Positions 9,368 to 17,171 of a DNA stretch of 64,000 nucleotides are shown in pieces. Where the stretch lies: positions 1 to 64,000 of the forward strand of contig NZ_JBKBQG010000005.1 of NCBI RefSeq assembly GCF_046292825.1, in the 5' to 3' direction. Source of the stretch: Salinarimonas sp046292825. Its GTDB lineage: Bacteria > Pseudomonadota > Alphaproteobacteria > Rhizobiales > Beijerinckiaceae. Position 1 is the first letter of the stretch; each line of letters starts with the position of its first letter. The notes below the pieces were generated by a model. It was not told where the DNA came from. It searched no databases and saw nothing but the letters and a program-made list of their open reading frames with translations. The position numbers were made by a program, and so were the translations under genes.

Positions 9368-9829
9368 GTCCGCCGACTTAACGGGGACCGCCGCACCTCC
9401 GCAAGCGCCTTCGAATCCTGTGCGACCTTCGGCTTTCGCCCTGCGAAAAAAGCGCGCATCCGAGCCGCGCGAGCCGCCCGACGACTTTGCCGAGATCTGA
9501 AAATTTCAAATTGCGCGCTTCCGAAGATTGCTCGCAAAGACACCGCAGGGTCGCCATTGAACACAACATAAGTGAGAGCGAATATCACCCGAATTCCAGC
9601 AGTGACAACCTTTATTTAGAGTCTCTTCACCTGCTCTCAGCACAACATGCAACCTGAATCTCGCATAGATTAATCGATATGCCGGACTGTACTTATTGCA
9701 TCGCGGGGCGCAGTTTTGTATGAGTAGAACGACAAACAAGATTTAGCAGGTTTACGGGGGGCGCATCCATCCCAGCGGGCCTTGTCCAGGCTCGCCGATT
9801 TCCGAAGATTGTGATGAACGGAGCTGACG
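9368..9829. other. Low-GC intergenic region flanked by a 12-bp direct repeat
   Basis: No supported gene. GC content drops clearly between about 9,530 and 9,770 relative to the rest of the window. TTCCGAAGATTG occurs at 9519-9530 and again at 9800-9811 in direct orientation, bracketing this patch, which may be the scar of an inserted or partly deleted element next to the transposase-derived gene. Confidence 0.5.
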
Positions 9830-10342
9830 ATGGACGTGGCACGTGACGAAGCGTTCTTTTCGGAAGACGCTGCCTATCGGCGCATCGAGGCCCTCGTTTG
9901 GCCGGAAGGCCCCGTCTGTCCGCATTGCGGCGGGTCGGAACGGATCGGGCGTCTGGGCGGGCGCATGCCGCGGCCCGGCACGCTGAAATGCTATTCCTGC
10001 CGCAAGCCCTTCAACGTGAAGATCGGGACGCGGCTCGAGAGCACGCACGTGCCGCTGCACCTGTGGCTCCAGGCCCTGTTCCTGCTCCATGCCTGCGAGC
10101 GGCCGCTCAGCGTGAACCGCCTGCAGAAGGTCCTCGGCGTCTCGAGCCGGACGAGCTGGATGATCGCCCAGCGCATCCGGGCGGCGCTGGCGGACGACGA
10201 CGGGATGGGAGACCACGGCGCGTCGTCGCCGCGCGCGGCGGCCCGGGCCGCCTCCAGGGCCGCCGCGATGCGCCGCTCGGGCCGCACGGCGACGCCGGAG
10301 CGGCGCGCCCCGATCCACGCGCAGCAGGGAGCCTTCCGATGA
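9830..10342 (+). CDS. IS1595-type transposase zinc-ribbon/HTH protein lacking the DDE domain
   Basis: The 170-residue product starts like IS1595/ISXO2 transposases: a zinc ribbon with CPHC (about 29-32) and CYSC (about 56-59), then the PLHLWLQALFLL helix and a LGVSSRTSWMIAQRIR helix-turn-helix. In true transposases the DDE nuclease follows; here the frame continues into about 55 low-complexity Ala/Arg residues and stops. It overlaps the next gene by ATGA. No terminal inverted repeats were recognised. It may be a decayed element or a domesticated DNA-binding protein. Confidence 0.7.
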   Translation: MDVARDEAFFSEDAAYRRIEALVWPEGPVCPHCGGSERIGRLGGRMPRPGTLKCYSCRKPFNVKIGTRLESTHVPLHLWLQALFLLHACERPLSVNRLQKVLGVSSRTSWMIAQRIRAALADDDGMGDHGASSPRAAARAASRAAAMRRSGRTATPERRAPIHAQQGAFR

Positions 10343-10548
10343 CCGCGCCGACCTCGCCGCGTCGCAAATGGGCGGAGATCCAGGCCGAGATCTTCGTCGA
10401 CACCGCCCGCGACCTCGGCTGCGAGGGCGCGCAGGACCGCTTCGACGCGCTCCTGCGCAAGCTCCTCCCCGAGATCACCCCGGACCGTCTGCGCGAGGAG
10501 ACGCTCGAACTCGCCGCGCGCAGCCGCTCGCCTCGCGATCGCGACTGA
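10339..10548 (+). CDS. Small hypothetical protein coupled to the zinc-ribbon gene
   Basis: 69 residues, charged and probably helical, with the pattern DTARDLGCEGAQDRFDALLRK. I do not recognise a family. The ATG overlaps the upstream stop (ATGA), so it is co-translated with the transposase-like protein. It ends 14 bp from the convergent M20 peptidase gene. The overlap and the intact frame favour a real gene. Confidence 0.55.
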   Translation: MTAPTSPRRKWAEIQAEIFVDTARDLGCEGAQDRFDALLRKLLPEITPDRLREETLELAARSRSPRDRD

Positions 10549-10562
10549 GGACGAGACGACCC

Positions 10563-11717
10563 TCAGGCCGTCTCGAGCAGGCGGGCCATCAGCTGCGCGC
10601 GCGGCCCGATCGAGGAGACGAGCCCGTATTCCGCGAGCGTGTGGGCCCCGTCGCCGTCGATGCCGAGCCCGTCGAGGGTCGGCACGCCCAGGCCCGCCGT
10701 GAAATTCCCGTCCGAGCCGCCCCCGGTCCGCGTCGTCTCCGACAGAGGCAGACCGATCTCGGCGGCGCAGGCGAGCGCCCGCTCGTAGAGCGCGGCGACG
10801 CCCGGCGTGCGCTCGAAGGGCGGCCGGTTCATGCCGCCGGTGACGGTCACCCGGAAATCGGGCCGCTGCGGCGCGAGGCCGAGAATCGCGCGCGCGAATT
10901 CCTCCCCGTCCGCCGCCGTCTCGACGCGCAGATCCACCCCGAAACGGCAATGCTGCGGGATCGTGTTCAAGGCCGTGCCGCCGGAGACGAGCCCGACCGT
11001 CGTCGTGACGCCGCGCCCGTAATCGGTCATCGCCTCGATCGCGAGGATCTGGCGCGCCGCCTCGTGGATGGCGTTGCGGCCGTCGGGATGGCGCGAGCCG
11101 GAATGGGCGGGGCGGCCCTCGACATGCACCTCGAAGCGCCCGACGCCCTTGCGCGCCGTGACGATCTTGCCGCCGTCGCGGGCGGGCTCGGTCACGAGGA
11201 CGGCGGCGGCGGCGCGGCCGAGATGCTCGATGAGCCCGCGCGTCGTCGGCGAGCCGATCTCCTCGTCGGGCGTGAACAGGAAGACGAGCGGACGCGAGGC
11301 CGTGCCGCGGCGGGCGACCTCCAGGAAGGCCGCGAGCGCGAGATAGGCCCCGCCCTTCATGTCGTAGATCCCGGGCCCGTAGAGCCGATCGCCCTCGACG
11401 CGCACCGGCAGGTCGGCGAGCGTGCCGATCGGGTGGACGGTGTCGAGATGGGACATCACGAGGGCGTGCTTGTCGTCCGTCGTCGGCCCCGCGCGCAGGA
11501 TCACGCTGTCGCCGAGCCCGTCGCGGCCGGGAATGCGCTCGACGGCGACCGGCTCGCCGGCGAGGCCTGCGACGAGGTGATCCATCATCGCGTTCACCGC
11601 CGCCGGCTCGCTCGTCGGACTCTCGATCGCCGCCCAGGCGCGGATGTCGGCGACCATGCGGTCGGTCGCGTCCGGATGGGCGAAGGCATGGGCGGCGGAG
11701 TTCTGAGGGATCGACAT
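10563..11717 (-). CDS. M20 family metallopeptidase (carboxypeptidase G2-like)
   Basis: Di-zinc amidohydrolase/peptidase, 384 residues. Metal-site motifs are SHLDTVHP (about 88-95), YDMKGG with the bridging aspartate, and TPDEEIGS with the catalytic glutamate; the dimerisation domain has RPAHSGSRHPDGRNAI, and the last metal histidine lies in DGAHTLAEYG. This resembles glutamate carboxypeptidases that release C-terminal glutamate from folates or peptides. ATG 11717 is preferred; a GTG two codons upstream (11723) is possible. The protein has no signal peptide. Confidence 0.9.
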   Translation of the reverse strand: MSIPQNSAAHAFAHPDATDRMVADIRAWAAIESPTSEPAAVNAMMDHLVAGLAGEPVAVERIPGRDGLGDSVILRAGPTTDDKHALVMSHLDTVHPIGTLADLPVRVEGDRLYGPGIYDMKGGAYLALAAFLEVARRGTASRPLVFLFTPDEEIGSPTTRGLIEHLGRAAAAVLVTEPARDGGKIVTARKGVGRFEVHVEGRPAHSGSRHPDGRNAIHEAARQILAIEAMTDYGRGVTTTVGLVSGGTALNTIPQHCRFGVDLRVETAADGEEFARAILGLAPQRPDFRVTVTGGMNRPPFERTPGVAALYERALACAAEIGLPLSETTRTGGGSDGNFTAGLGVPTLDGLGIDGDGAHTLAEYGLVSSIGPRAQLMARLLETA

Positions 11718-11835
11718 CGGCACTTTCGCTCTCGTGGTCGGGAATGCGCCCGACCTTAAGCGCGCGAATGCCCCCTGGCGAGTGCCCGCACGCCGATCCC
11801 GCCTGCGAAGACGCGAGCGCGAGGGGCGCAGCCCC

Positions 11836-12099
11836 TCTCCTTCCCCTCAGAGTTTGAGAATCTTTCGCTGTTTTCTCCACGCCGTCATTCCGGGGCGCGA
11901 AGCGAGCCCGGAACCCAGACTCCCGACGTCGGATGAGCAGCCTATAGGCTGCGTCCTTCCACGTGTGAATTGTCTGAAGTTGCGCGGCGAGCGCGCATGC
12001 GCGCTCGAACCGACCTCGTGGATCTGGGTTCCGGGCTCGCTTCGCGCCCCGGAATGACGGGCGGGGAAAGATTCGCAAGCTCTCGGCGGAAGGAGAGGG
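11836..12099. repeat. Family-2 nested palindromic element, copy a
   Basis: Outer arms CCTTCCCCTCAGAG...GAATCTTTC are repeated inverted at the right end. Inside, GTCATTCCGGGGCGCGAAGC (from 11884) is mirrored by a block ending at 12058. The centre holds GCAGCCTATAGGCTGC. It fills most of the 488-bp gap between the peptidase and the thioesterase, which holds no gene. Related copies: 21199-21425, 23060-23237, 59495-59749, and a core-less form at 17041-17153. Confidence 0.85.
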
Positions 12100-12205
12100 A
12101 GCGTCCTGTCTGCCTCGAAGGCGTGCAGGACCCGCGATGTGCGCACTCCGCAGCCCCGAGGCGAAGGAGGAAGCGCGCGTGTACGATGTGCGGGCGCGGC
12201 CCTGT

Positions 12206-12592
12206 TCACCGCGGAATCGGCCGGGGGCGGCCCTCGTCGTCGATGGCGACGAAGGTGAAGGTCGCGTCCGTCACCTTCTCGCGCAGGTCGGTCTGGAAGC
12301 GGCGCGCCCAGGCCTCGATGTGGATCTTCATCGAGGTGCGGCCGATCTGCTCGATCTCCGTGTAGACGCACAAGACGTCGCCGACGCGCACGGGCCTGAT
12401 GAACTTCATGGTCTCGACCGAGATGGTGACGACGCGCCCGCGCGCGCGCTCGACGCCCGCGATGCCGCCCGCCTGGTCCATCTGGGACAAGACCCAACCG
12501 CCGAAGATGTCGCCATTGGCGTTCGTGTCCGCCGGCATCGCCATCGTGCGCACCGTCAATTCGCCCCGCGGCTCCTCGCGCTCCCCGCTCAT
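12206..12592 (-). CDS. YciA-like acyl-CoA thioesterase
   Basis: Single hotdog-fold domain of 128 residues that hydrolyses acyl-CoA to free acid and CoA. The family signature PADTNANGDIFGGW (about 21-34) with the catalytic aspartate is clear, followed by SQMDQAGG and an RPVRVGD block. The start at 12592 is set by GGAGGGGGCG directly upstream; in-frame ATGs further upstream would run against the neighbouring gene. It is divergent from the histidine phosphatase gene. Confidence 0.9.
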   Translation of the reverse strand: MSGEREEPRGELTVRTMAMPADTNANGDIFGGWVLSQMDQAGGIAGVERARGRVVTISVETMKFIRPVRVGDVLCVYTEIEQIGRTSMKIHIEAWARRFQTDLREKVTDATFTFVAIDDEGRPRPIPR

Positions 12593-12731
12593 CGCCCCCT
12601 CCATCATCCGTGACGAGATCTGGTGGCCCATCGCACGCGCGGGATCAAGCCCTCGGCCGACGCGAAGGCCCTTCGGTTCCGGGAGCGCAGCCTGTAGGCT
12701 GTCCACGCCCCCGGGCGCCGAGGATCCCCCG

Positions 12732-13313
12732 ATGACAGCGACGAGCCACGTCTTCTTCGTCTCCCACCCGGAGGTGGTCGTCGACCCGGCGATCCCGGTG
12801 CCGCGCTGGCATCTCTCGGCGACGGGCATCGCGCGGATGCGGGCCTTCGCCGAGCGGCCGGCGCTCGCGGGGCTCGCCGCCGTCTGGGCCTCGACCGAGA
12901 CGAAGGCGATCGAGGCCGCGGGGATCCTCGCCGCGCGCCACGGCCTGCCGGTCGGCGTGAACGCCGCCCTCGGCGAGAACGATCGCAGCGCGACGGGCTT
13001 CCTGCCGCCCACCGAGTTCGAGGCCGTCGCGGACGCGTTCTTCGCGCGACCCGAGGAGAGCGTGCGCGGCTGGGAGCGGGCGGTCGACGCGCAGGCGCGC
13101 ATCGTCTCGGCGCTGGCGGACGTGCTCGCGCGCGCGCCCGAAGGCGCCGTCGCGATCGTGGCGCATGGCGGCGTCGGCACGCTGTGCCTGTGCCATCGCC
13201 TCGGCGTGCCGATCGACCGCGCGCTCGACCAGAAGCGGCAAGGGCATGTCTGGACGATGGAGCGCGGCACCGGCCGCGTGCTCCATCGCTGGCGCCCGCT
13301 GGAGGAGGCGTGA
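12732..13313 (+). CDS. Histidine phosphatase superfamily protein with altered RHG motif
   Basis: 193 residues with the phosphoglycerate-mutase-like order of motifs: an N-terminal VSHPEV where RHG is normal, WASTETKAIEAA, FEAVADAFF and the C-terminal AIVAHGGVG histidine. The phosphoacceptor histidine is kept but the preceding arginine, which binds phosphate, is serine. I cannot say whether it is an active phosphatase. Alphaproteobacteria have a subgroup with this HPEV form, from memory. A fragment of family-2 core sequence lies 30 bp upstream (12687-12701). Confidence 0.8.
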   Translation: MTATSHVFFVSHPEVVVDPAIPVPRWHLSATGIARMRAFAERPALAGLAAVWASTETKAIEAAGILAARHGLPVGVNAALGENDRSATGFLPPTEFEAVADAFFARPEESVRGWERAVDAQARIVSALADVLARAPEGAVAIVAHGGVGTLCLCHRLGVPIDRALDQKRQGHVWTMERGTGRVLHRWRPLEEA

Positions 13314-13321
13314 GCGCGGGC

Positions 13322-13582
13322 TCAGCCCTCGCGGACGGTCTCGAAGAACAGGGCGTTGGCGCAGAAGCCGGGCGCGTGCTCGGCGCGTTCGGTCGCAGCG
13401 AGGAAGCTCTTGCAGGGTTCCTCGGCTGTGCAGCCGGCGCAGCGGCGGGCGGCGAGCGCGAGATCGAGGACGCGGCCCTCCTCGACGAGCGCCTGCGGAT
13501 CGAGGCCGAGCCGGTCCATCATCTCGCCCATGAGCTCGGGGCGGGCGGCGGCGGCCTCGAGCCGCGAGATCAGCGCTTTCAT
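13322..13582 (-). CDS. DUF6455 family protein
   Basis: 86 residues. The cysteine pattern RRCAGC...EEPC, then SFL and a CANALFFE tail, matches the small DUF6455 proteins of alphaproteobacteria, whose role is unknown; the cysteines suggest metal or disulfide chemistry. The ATG at 13582 has GGGGGAG about 7 nt upstream. It ends 8 bp from the convergent histidine phosphatase gene. Confidence 0.75.
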   Translation of the reverse strand: MKALISRLEAAAARPELMGEMMDRLGLDPQALVEEGRVLDLALAARRCAGCTAEEPCKSFLAATERAEHAPGFCANALFFETVREG

Positions 13583-13680
13583 GACGGGCTCCCCCTGTCG
13601 CGATCGTGACGAACGCGAGGGGAGCCTGACGCGCCGCGTCACGGCGCGCCTTGCGTTGGATCAATGCGACGTGGCGCGGA

Positions 13681-13998
13681 TCACTTGCGCTCGCCCTCGA
13701 CCTCGCGCACCGCCACGGCGAGGAGCTCGGTCATCTTGGCGCGGATGTCGGCGTCCGAGATCGAGGCCGGGAGATCGCCGCGGACCTTGCGATAGACGTC
13801 CTCGTCGCCCGGCTCGGCGAGATCCGCGCGGATCACGGCGCGGGCATAGTCCTCGGCCTCGTCCGCGGACTTGCCGAGCCGCTCGGCCGCCCAGAGGCCC
13901 AGCATGCGGTTGCGGCGCGCCATCGACTTGAAGCGCAGCTCCTCGTCGTGGGCGAACTTCTTCTCGAAGGCTGCTTCGCGCTCGTCGAACGTGGTCAT
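13681..13998 (-). CDS. DUF1476 protein (F1-ATPase zeta inhibitor-like)
   Basis: 105 residues, starting TTFDEREAAFEKKFAHDEEL. This family is restricted to alphaproteobacteria; the Paracoccus member is the zeta subunit that blocks ATP hydrolysis by F1-ATPase through its N-terminal segment. The N-terminal region here is of that type. Starts further upstream (to 14088) are possible but extend beyond the family's N-terminus. It is divergent from purC. Confidence 0.85.
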   Translation of the reverse strand: MTTFDEREAAFEKKFAHDEELRFKSMARRNRMLGLWAAERLGKSADEAEDYARAVIRADLAEPGDEDVYRKVRGDLPASISDADIRAKMTELLAVAVREVEGERK

Positions 13999-14327
13999 GG
14001 CTGTCGTCACCCCTCGGCAGTCTCGTGCACGACGGGCTCGCATCGGCCCGTCATCGGCGATATAGCGAGACGCGGCGCCCCGCGCCACCCGCCGAGCGTG
14101 GCGTTTCGCGCGCGTGCGGCACTTCGTTCACGCAAGCGGGGGAAGAGCCGGCGCGGGGATGAAACGCGCGTTGTGTCTCCCCATGTCTTCGGATAGGTTG
14201 CCCCGCGAGCGGGCGGCCTCGTCGATGCCGCTCGACCGCTTCCGTTCCCTCCCCAGGGGCGGGCGCGTTCGAGAGCAAGGAGCCTCGAGTCCTTCCCATG
14301 GATTTCCACAAGCCACGGTACACGCCC
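13999..14327. other. Divergent promoter region between the DUF1476 gene and purC
   Basis: No gene is supported here. The region must contain the promoters of both flanking genes. I see no repeat, operator or riboswitch that I can name. Confidence 0.4.
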
Positions 14328-15092
14328 ATGAATCGCCGCCGTCGGATCTACGAGGGCAAGGCGAAGGTCCTCTTCGAGGGGCCGGAGCCCGGTACGCTGA
14401 TCGCGCACTTCAAGGACGACGCGACAGCTTTCAACGCGAAGAAGCACGAGGTGATCGACGGCAAGGGCGTGCTGAACAATCGCATCAGCGAGTTCGTGTT
14501 CCAGCACCTCAACGACATCGGCGTGCCCACGCACTTCATCCGGCGGCTCAACATGCGCGAGCAGTTGATTCGCGAGGTGGAGGTGATCCCGCTCGAGGTC
14601 GTCGTCCGCAACGTCGCGGCCGGCTCCCTCGCCAAGCGGCTGGGCCTCGAAGAGGGCACGCAGCTGCCCCGCTCGATCATCGAATTCTACTACAAGAACG
14701 ACAAGCTCGACGACCCGATGGTGTCGGAAGAGCACATCACCGCCTTCGGCTGGGCGACGCCGCAGGAGATCGACGACATCATGGCGCTCGCCATACGGGT
14801 GAACGACTTCCTGTCGGGTCTCTTCCTCGGCGTCGGCATCCGCCTCGTCGACTTCAAGATGGAGTGCGGCCGGCTCTGGGAGGGCGAGATGATGCGCATC
14901 GTCGTCGCCGACGAGATCTCCCCCGATTCGTGCCGGCTCTGGGACATGAAGTCCGCCGAGAAGCTCGACAAGGACCGCTTCCGCCGCGACATGGGCGGCC
15001 TCATCGAGGCCTACACCGAAGTCGCGCGCCGGCTCGGCATCCTCTCCGAGACCGACGGCGTGCCCATGGGCGGCCCGCGCCTGGTGCAGTGA
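14328..15092 (+). CDS. purC: Phosphoribosylaminoimidazole-succinocarboxamide synthase
   Basis: SAICAR synthetase of purine biosynthesis, 254 residues from this start. Motifs are RRRIYEGKAKVL, HFKDDATAFN, GVLNNRIS, VVVRNVAAGS and DFKMECGR. ATG 14328 gives the usual family start (NRRRRIYEG); an in-frame ATG at 14298 would add ten residues and has AAGGAG only 15 nt upstream, so the start is not certain. In many relatives purC sits beside purS-purQ-purL; here it is 7 kb away and transcribed alone. Confidence 0.96.
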   Translation: MNRRRRIYEGKAKVLFEGPEPGTLIAHFKDDATAFNAKKHEVIDGKGVLNNRISEFVFQHLNDIGVPTHFIRRLNMREQLIREVEVIPLEVVVRNVAAGSLAKRLGLEEGTQLPRSIIEFYYKNDKLDDPMVSEEHITAFGWATPQEIDDIMALAIRVNDFLSGLFLGVGIRLVDFKMECGRLWEGEMMRIVVADEISPDSCRLWDMKSAEKLDKDRFRRDMGGLIEAYTEVARRLGILSETDGVPMGGPRLVQ

Positions 15093-15122
15093 GACCCGCG
15101 CCGCGCGCGAGACGTCGTCGCG

Positions 15123-15155
15123 AGAGGCCGGGCCCGCGCCCGGCCTCTTGCTTTT
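15123..15155 (+). terminator. Rho-independent terminator of purC
   Basis: Perfect 11-bp stem AGAGGCCGGGC/GCCCGGCCTCT with a 4-nt loop, followed by TGCTTTT. It lies 30 bp after the purC stop. Confidence 0.85.
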
Positions 15156-15200
15156 GGGGGAGGCGTTCGGGCCTGAGCCGCTCGATTCGCGTGGGCTCTC

Positions 15201-15530
15201 CTACCGGATCGAGTCGAGGCCTTTCTCGCGAACGAGCGTCAGCAATTTCAGCGACGCACCGACCGGCTTCCTCTCTCCCCGCTCCCATTGGCTGACGAGT
15301 CCGGTCGTCACGTTCAGATGACGCGCGAAAACGGCTTGGCTCACCCGCTCGCGCTCTCTGATCTCTCGAATCTCCTCTGCCGCCAACGATCGCACCGGCG
15401 TGAGGCACAGCTCGTCGAAACGCCGCATCGTCTGCTTGTCCAGGAGCTGTATATCGTGGAGATCGGACGCGGTCTCGTGGATCGCAGCCAACGCGTCAGT
15501 GCGGTAGGTGCGTCGGTCCGTCTTCGTCAT
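15201..15530 (-). CDS. HigA-like XRE-family antitoxin
   Basis: 109 residues. An N-terminal LHDIQLLDKQTMRRFDEL arm is followed by a helix-turn-helix: AEEIREIRERERVSQAVFARHLNV, then TTGLVSQWERGERKP. This is the layout of antitoxins paired with HigB-2/RelE toxins, where the antitoxin also represses its own operon. It starts one base after the toxin stop, so the order is toxin first, as in higBA. Local GC is lower than in the neighbours, consistent with transfer. Confidence 0.88.
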   Translation of the reverse strand: MTKTDRRTYRTDALAAIHETASDLHDIQLLDKQTMRRFDELCLTPVRSLAAEEIREIRERERVSQAVFARHLNVTTGLVSQWERGERKPVGASLKLLTLVREKGLDSIR

Positions 15531-15531
15531 C

Positions 15532-15897
15532 TCACTTCACCTCCATCAGCAACCCCGCCCCGATCGCCTTTTGCAATTCTTCTTCGCAAAACGATAGCAT
15601 TTCACTCGCAAGCTTCTTGAAAGCTTCCACCTCGTCATTCCGGATGTTTTCGCGCGCGTGCTTCGGAAATCCGTAGACGAAAAAGGATCTATCGCCAGAG
15701 CGGAACAAAACGATGGCGCGAAAGCCGCCAGACTTTCCTTCGTTGGGACGCGAGATCCGCTGTTTTATCACTCCGCCCCCGAGATCGGCATCGACAAGTC
15801 CCCTTTCGGCCCGCGCGATCGCATTGCATAGCTCGACGTCGGCGATAGCCTCACGTCGTGCGAACCGCACGAACCATTTGTTCTTGAAAAGCCTCAA
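15532..15897 (-). CDS. RelE/HigB-2-like toxin
   Basis: 121 residues. The start RLFKNKWFVRFARREAI, the GLVDADLGGGVIKQRI block, the GFRAIVLFRSGDRSFFVYGF strand and FPKHARENI identify the RelE-type mRNA interferase family of PF06296 type. The start is TTG at 15897, with GAGAGG 4 nt upstream and no in-frame ATG near it; the weak start may limit toxin synthesis. It is first gene of the pair, under the promoter at 15921-15948. Confidence 0.88.
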   Translation of the reverse strand: MRLFKNKWFVRFARREAIADVELCNAIARAERGLVDADLGGGVIKQRISRPNEGKSGGFRAIVLFRSGDRSFFVYGFPKHARENIRNDEVEAFKKLASEMLSFCEEELQKAIGAGLLMEVK

Positions 15898-15920
15898 GCC
15901 GCCTCTCGAAGTTCGCCGAA

Positions 15921-15948
15921 ATTATAACACTCCGTGTTACGGATTCAA
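15921..15948 (-). promoter_or_regulatory. Promoter and autoregulatory operator of the toxin-antitoxin operon
   Basis: On the minus strand, TTGAAT (-35, at 15948-15943) and TATAAT (-10, at 15926-15921) are 16 bp apart. Between and touching the -10 lies the perfect inverted repeat TAACAC-GGA-GTGTTA (15925-15939), positioned to let the antitoxin block RNA polymerase. The -10 is 24 bp from the TTG start. Confidence 0.85.
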
Positions 15949-16012
15949 GTCGGGCGGCGGGCCGATGTAGGCCGCCGCAGGACGATGCCAGCCCTCCGAT
16001 CCGAGCGTGGCG

Positions 16013-16939
16013 TCAAGCCGGAGCGCTGCCGGCCGGGGTCCGCAGCCAGGCGGCGCCGCAGGCCTTGGCGAGCTCGCGCACGCGCAGGATGTAGCTCTGC
16101 CGCTCCGTCACCGAGATCACGCCGCGCGCGTCGAGCAGGTTGAAGGTGTGCGAGGCCTTGAGGCACTGGTCGTAGGCGGGCAGCACCATGTCGTGCGTCT
16201 CGCCCCGGTCGCCGGCCTCGAGATAGGCCCGGCAGGCGTTCTCGGCGTCGCGGAAATGCCGGAACAGCATCTCGACGTCCGAATGCTCGAAATTGTGCCG
16301 GGAATATTCCTTCTCGGCCTGCAGGAAGACGTCGCCGTAGGTGACCCGCTCGGCGCCGTCGCGGCCGTTGAAGTTCAGATCGTAGACGTTCTCGACGCCC
16401 TGCACGTACATCGCCAGCCGCTCGAGACCGTAGGTCAGCTCGCCCGAGACCGGCGCGCATTCGAAGCCGAGCACCTGCTGAAAATACGTGAACTGGCTCA
16501 CCTCCATGCCGTCGCACCAGCATTCCCAGCCGAGCCCCCAGGCGCCCAGCGTCGGGCTCTCCCAATCGTCCTCGACGAAGCGCACGTCGTGGACGCGCAT
16601 GTCGATCCCGATCGCCGCGAGCGAGGCGAGGTAGAGCTCCTGGATGTCGGGCGGGCTCGGCTTGAGGATGACCTGGAACTGGTAATAGTGCTGGAGCCGG
16701 TTCGGGTTCTCGCCGTAGCGCCCGTCCTTGGGCCGCCGCGAGGGCTGCACGAAGGCCGCGTTCCACGGCCGCGGCCCGAGCGCGCGCAGGGTCGTCGCCG
16801 GGTGGAAGGTGCCCGCGCCGACCTCCAGATCGTAGGGCTGGAGCACGACGCAGCCCTTGTCCGCCCAGAAGCGCTGCAGCGTCAGGATCAGCGCCTGGAA
16901 GGAGCGCTTCGGGTCCATATGGGGAGGCAGGTCGGTCAT
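16013..16939 (-). CDS. glyQ: Glycine--tRNA ligase alpha subunit
   Basis: Alpha chain of the tetrameric bacterial glycyl-tRNA synthetase, 308 residues. Family blocks are FQALILTLQRFWADKGC, VGAGTFHPAT, VQPSRRPKDGRYGENPNR, WGLGWECWCDGMEVSQFTYF and GLERLAMY. ATG 16939 has GAGAG about 10 nt upstream; ATG 16918 is the alternative. glyS, normally close downstream, is not present in the window: the next minus-strand genes are the toxin-antitoxin pair. Confidence 0.96.
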   Translation of the reverse strand: MTDLPPHMDPKRSFQALILTLQRFWADKGCVVLQPYDLEVGAGTFHPATTLRALGPRPWNAAFVQPSRRPKDGRYGENPNRLQHYYQFQVILKPSPPDIQELYLASLAAIGIDMRVHDVRFVEDDWESPTLGAWGLGWECWCDGMEVSQFTYFQQVLGFECAPVSGELTYGLERLAMYVQGVENVYDLNFNGRDGAERVTYGDVFLQAEKEYSRHNFEHSDVEMLFRHFRDAENACRAYLEAGDRGETHDMVLPAYDQCLKASHTFNLLDARGVISVTERQSYILRVRELAKACGAAWLRTPAGSAPA

Positions 16940-17040
16940 CGGGCGCGGGCTCTCTCGTCGGGCGATGGCCGGCCAGGGATGGAGAGCCCGCGCGGCGAAG
17001 TCAAGCGGAGGACGGCGAGCGCTCGCGACCCACCGCGCTT

Positions 17041-17153
17041 CTCGTTCCCTTCGAAGTTCGAAAATCTTTCGTTGCGGTGTCATCCCGGGCCGCGAAGCGG
17101 ACCCGGGATGACAACCTTCCGAAAGATTCACAGGCTCTCAAGGGAAGGAGAGG
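17041..17153. repeat. Family-2 palindromic element, short core-less form
   Basis: It has the same outer arms as the longer copies (TTCGAAAATCTTTC and GAAAGATTCACAGGCTCTC). The inside is only one hairpin, GTCATCCCGGGCCGC-GAA-GCGGACCCGGGATGAC (17079-17112), with the ~110-bp core absent. It lies between glyQ and the chemoreceptor gene. Confidence 0.8.
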
Positions 17154-17171
17154 GGCGGCGCCCGCCCTCCG

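Noticed and set aside
9380..9425. A possible tRNA T-arm (CCTTCGAATCC)
   Set aside because: No acceptor, D or anticodon stem can be formed around it.
9368..10548. A complete insertion sequence
   Set aside because: The DDE nuclease domain is missing and I could not find terminal inverted repeats; the 12-bp direct repeat lies only on the upstream side of the gene.
11836..12099. Short frames inside the palindromic elements (here and at 21.2, 23.1, 34.3, 56.4 and 59.5 kb)
   Set aside because: The translated peptides only reflect the repeat sequence, appear on both strands, and lack their own ribosome-binding sites.
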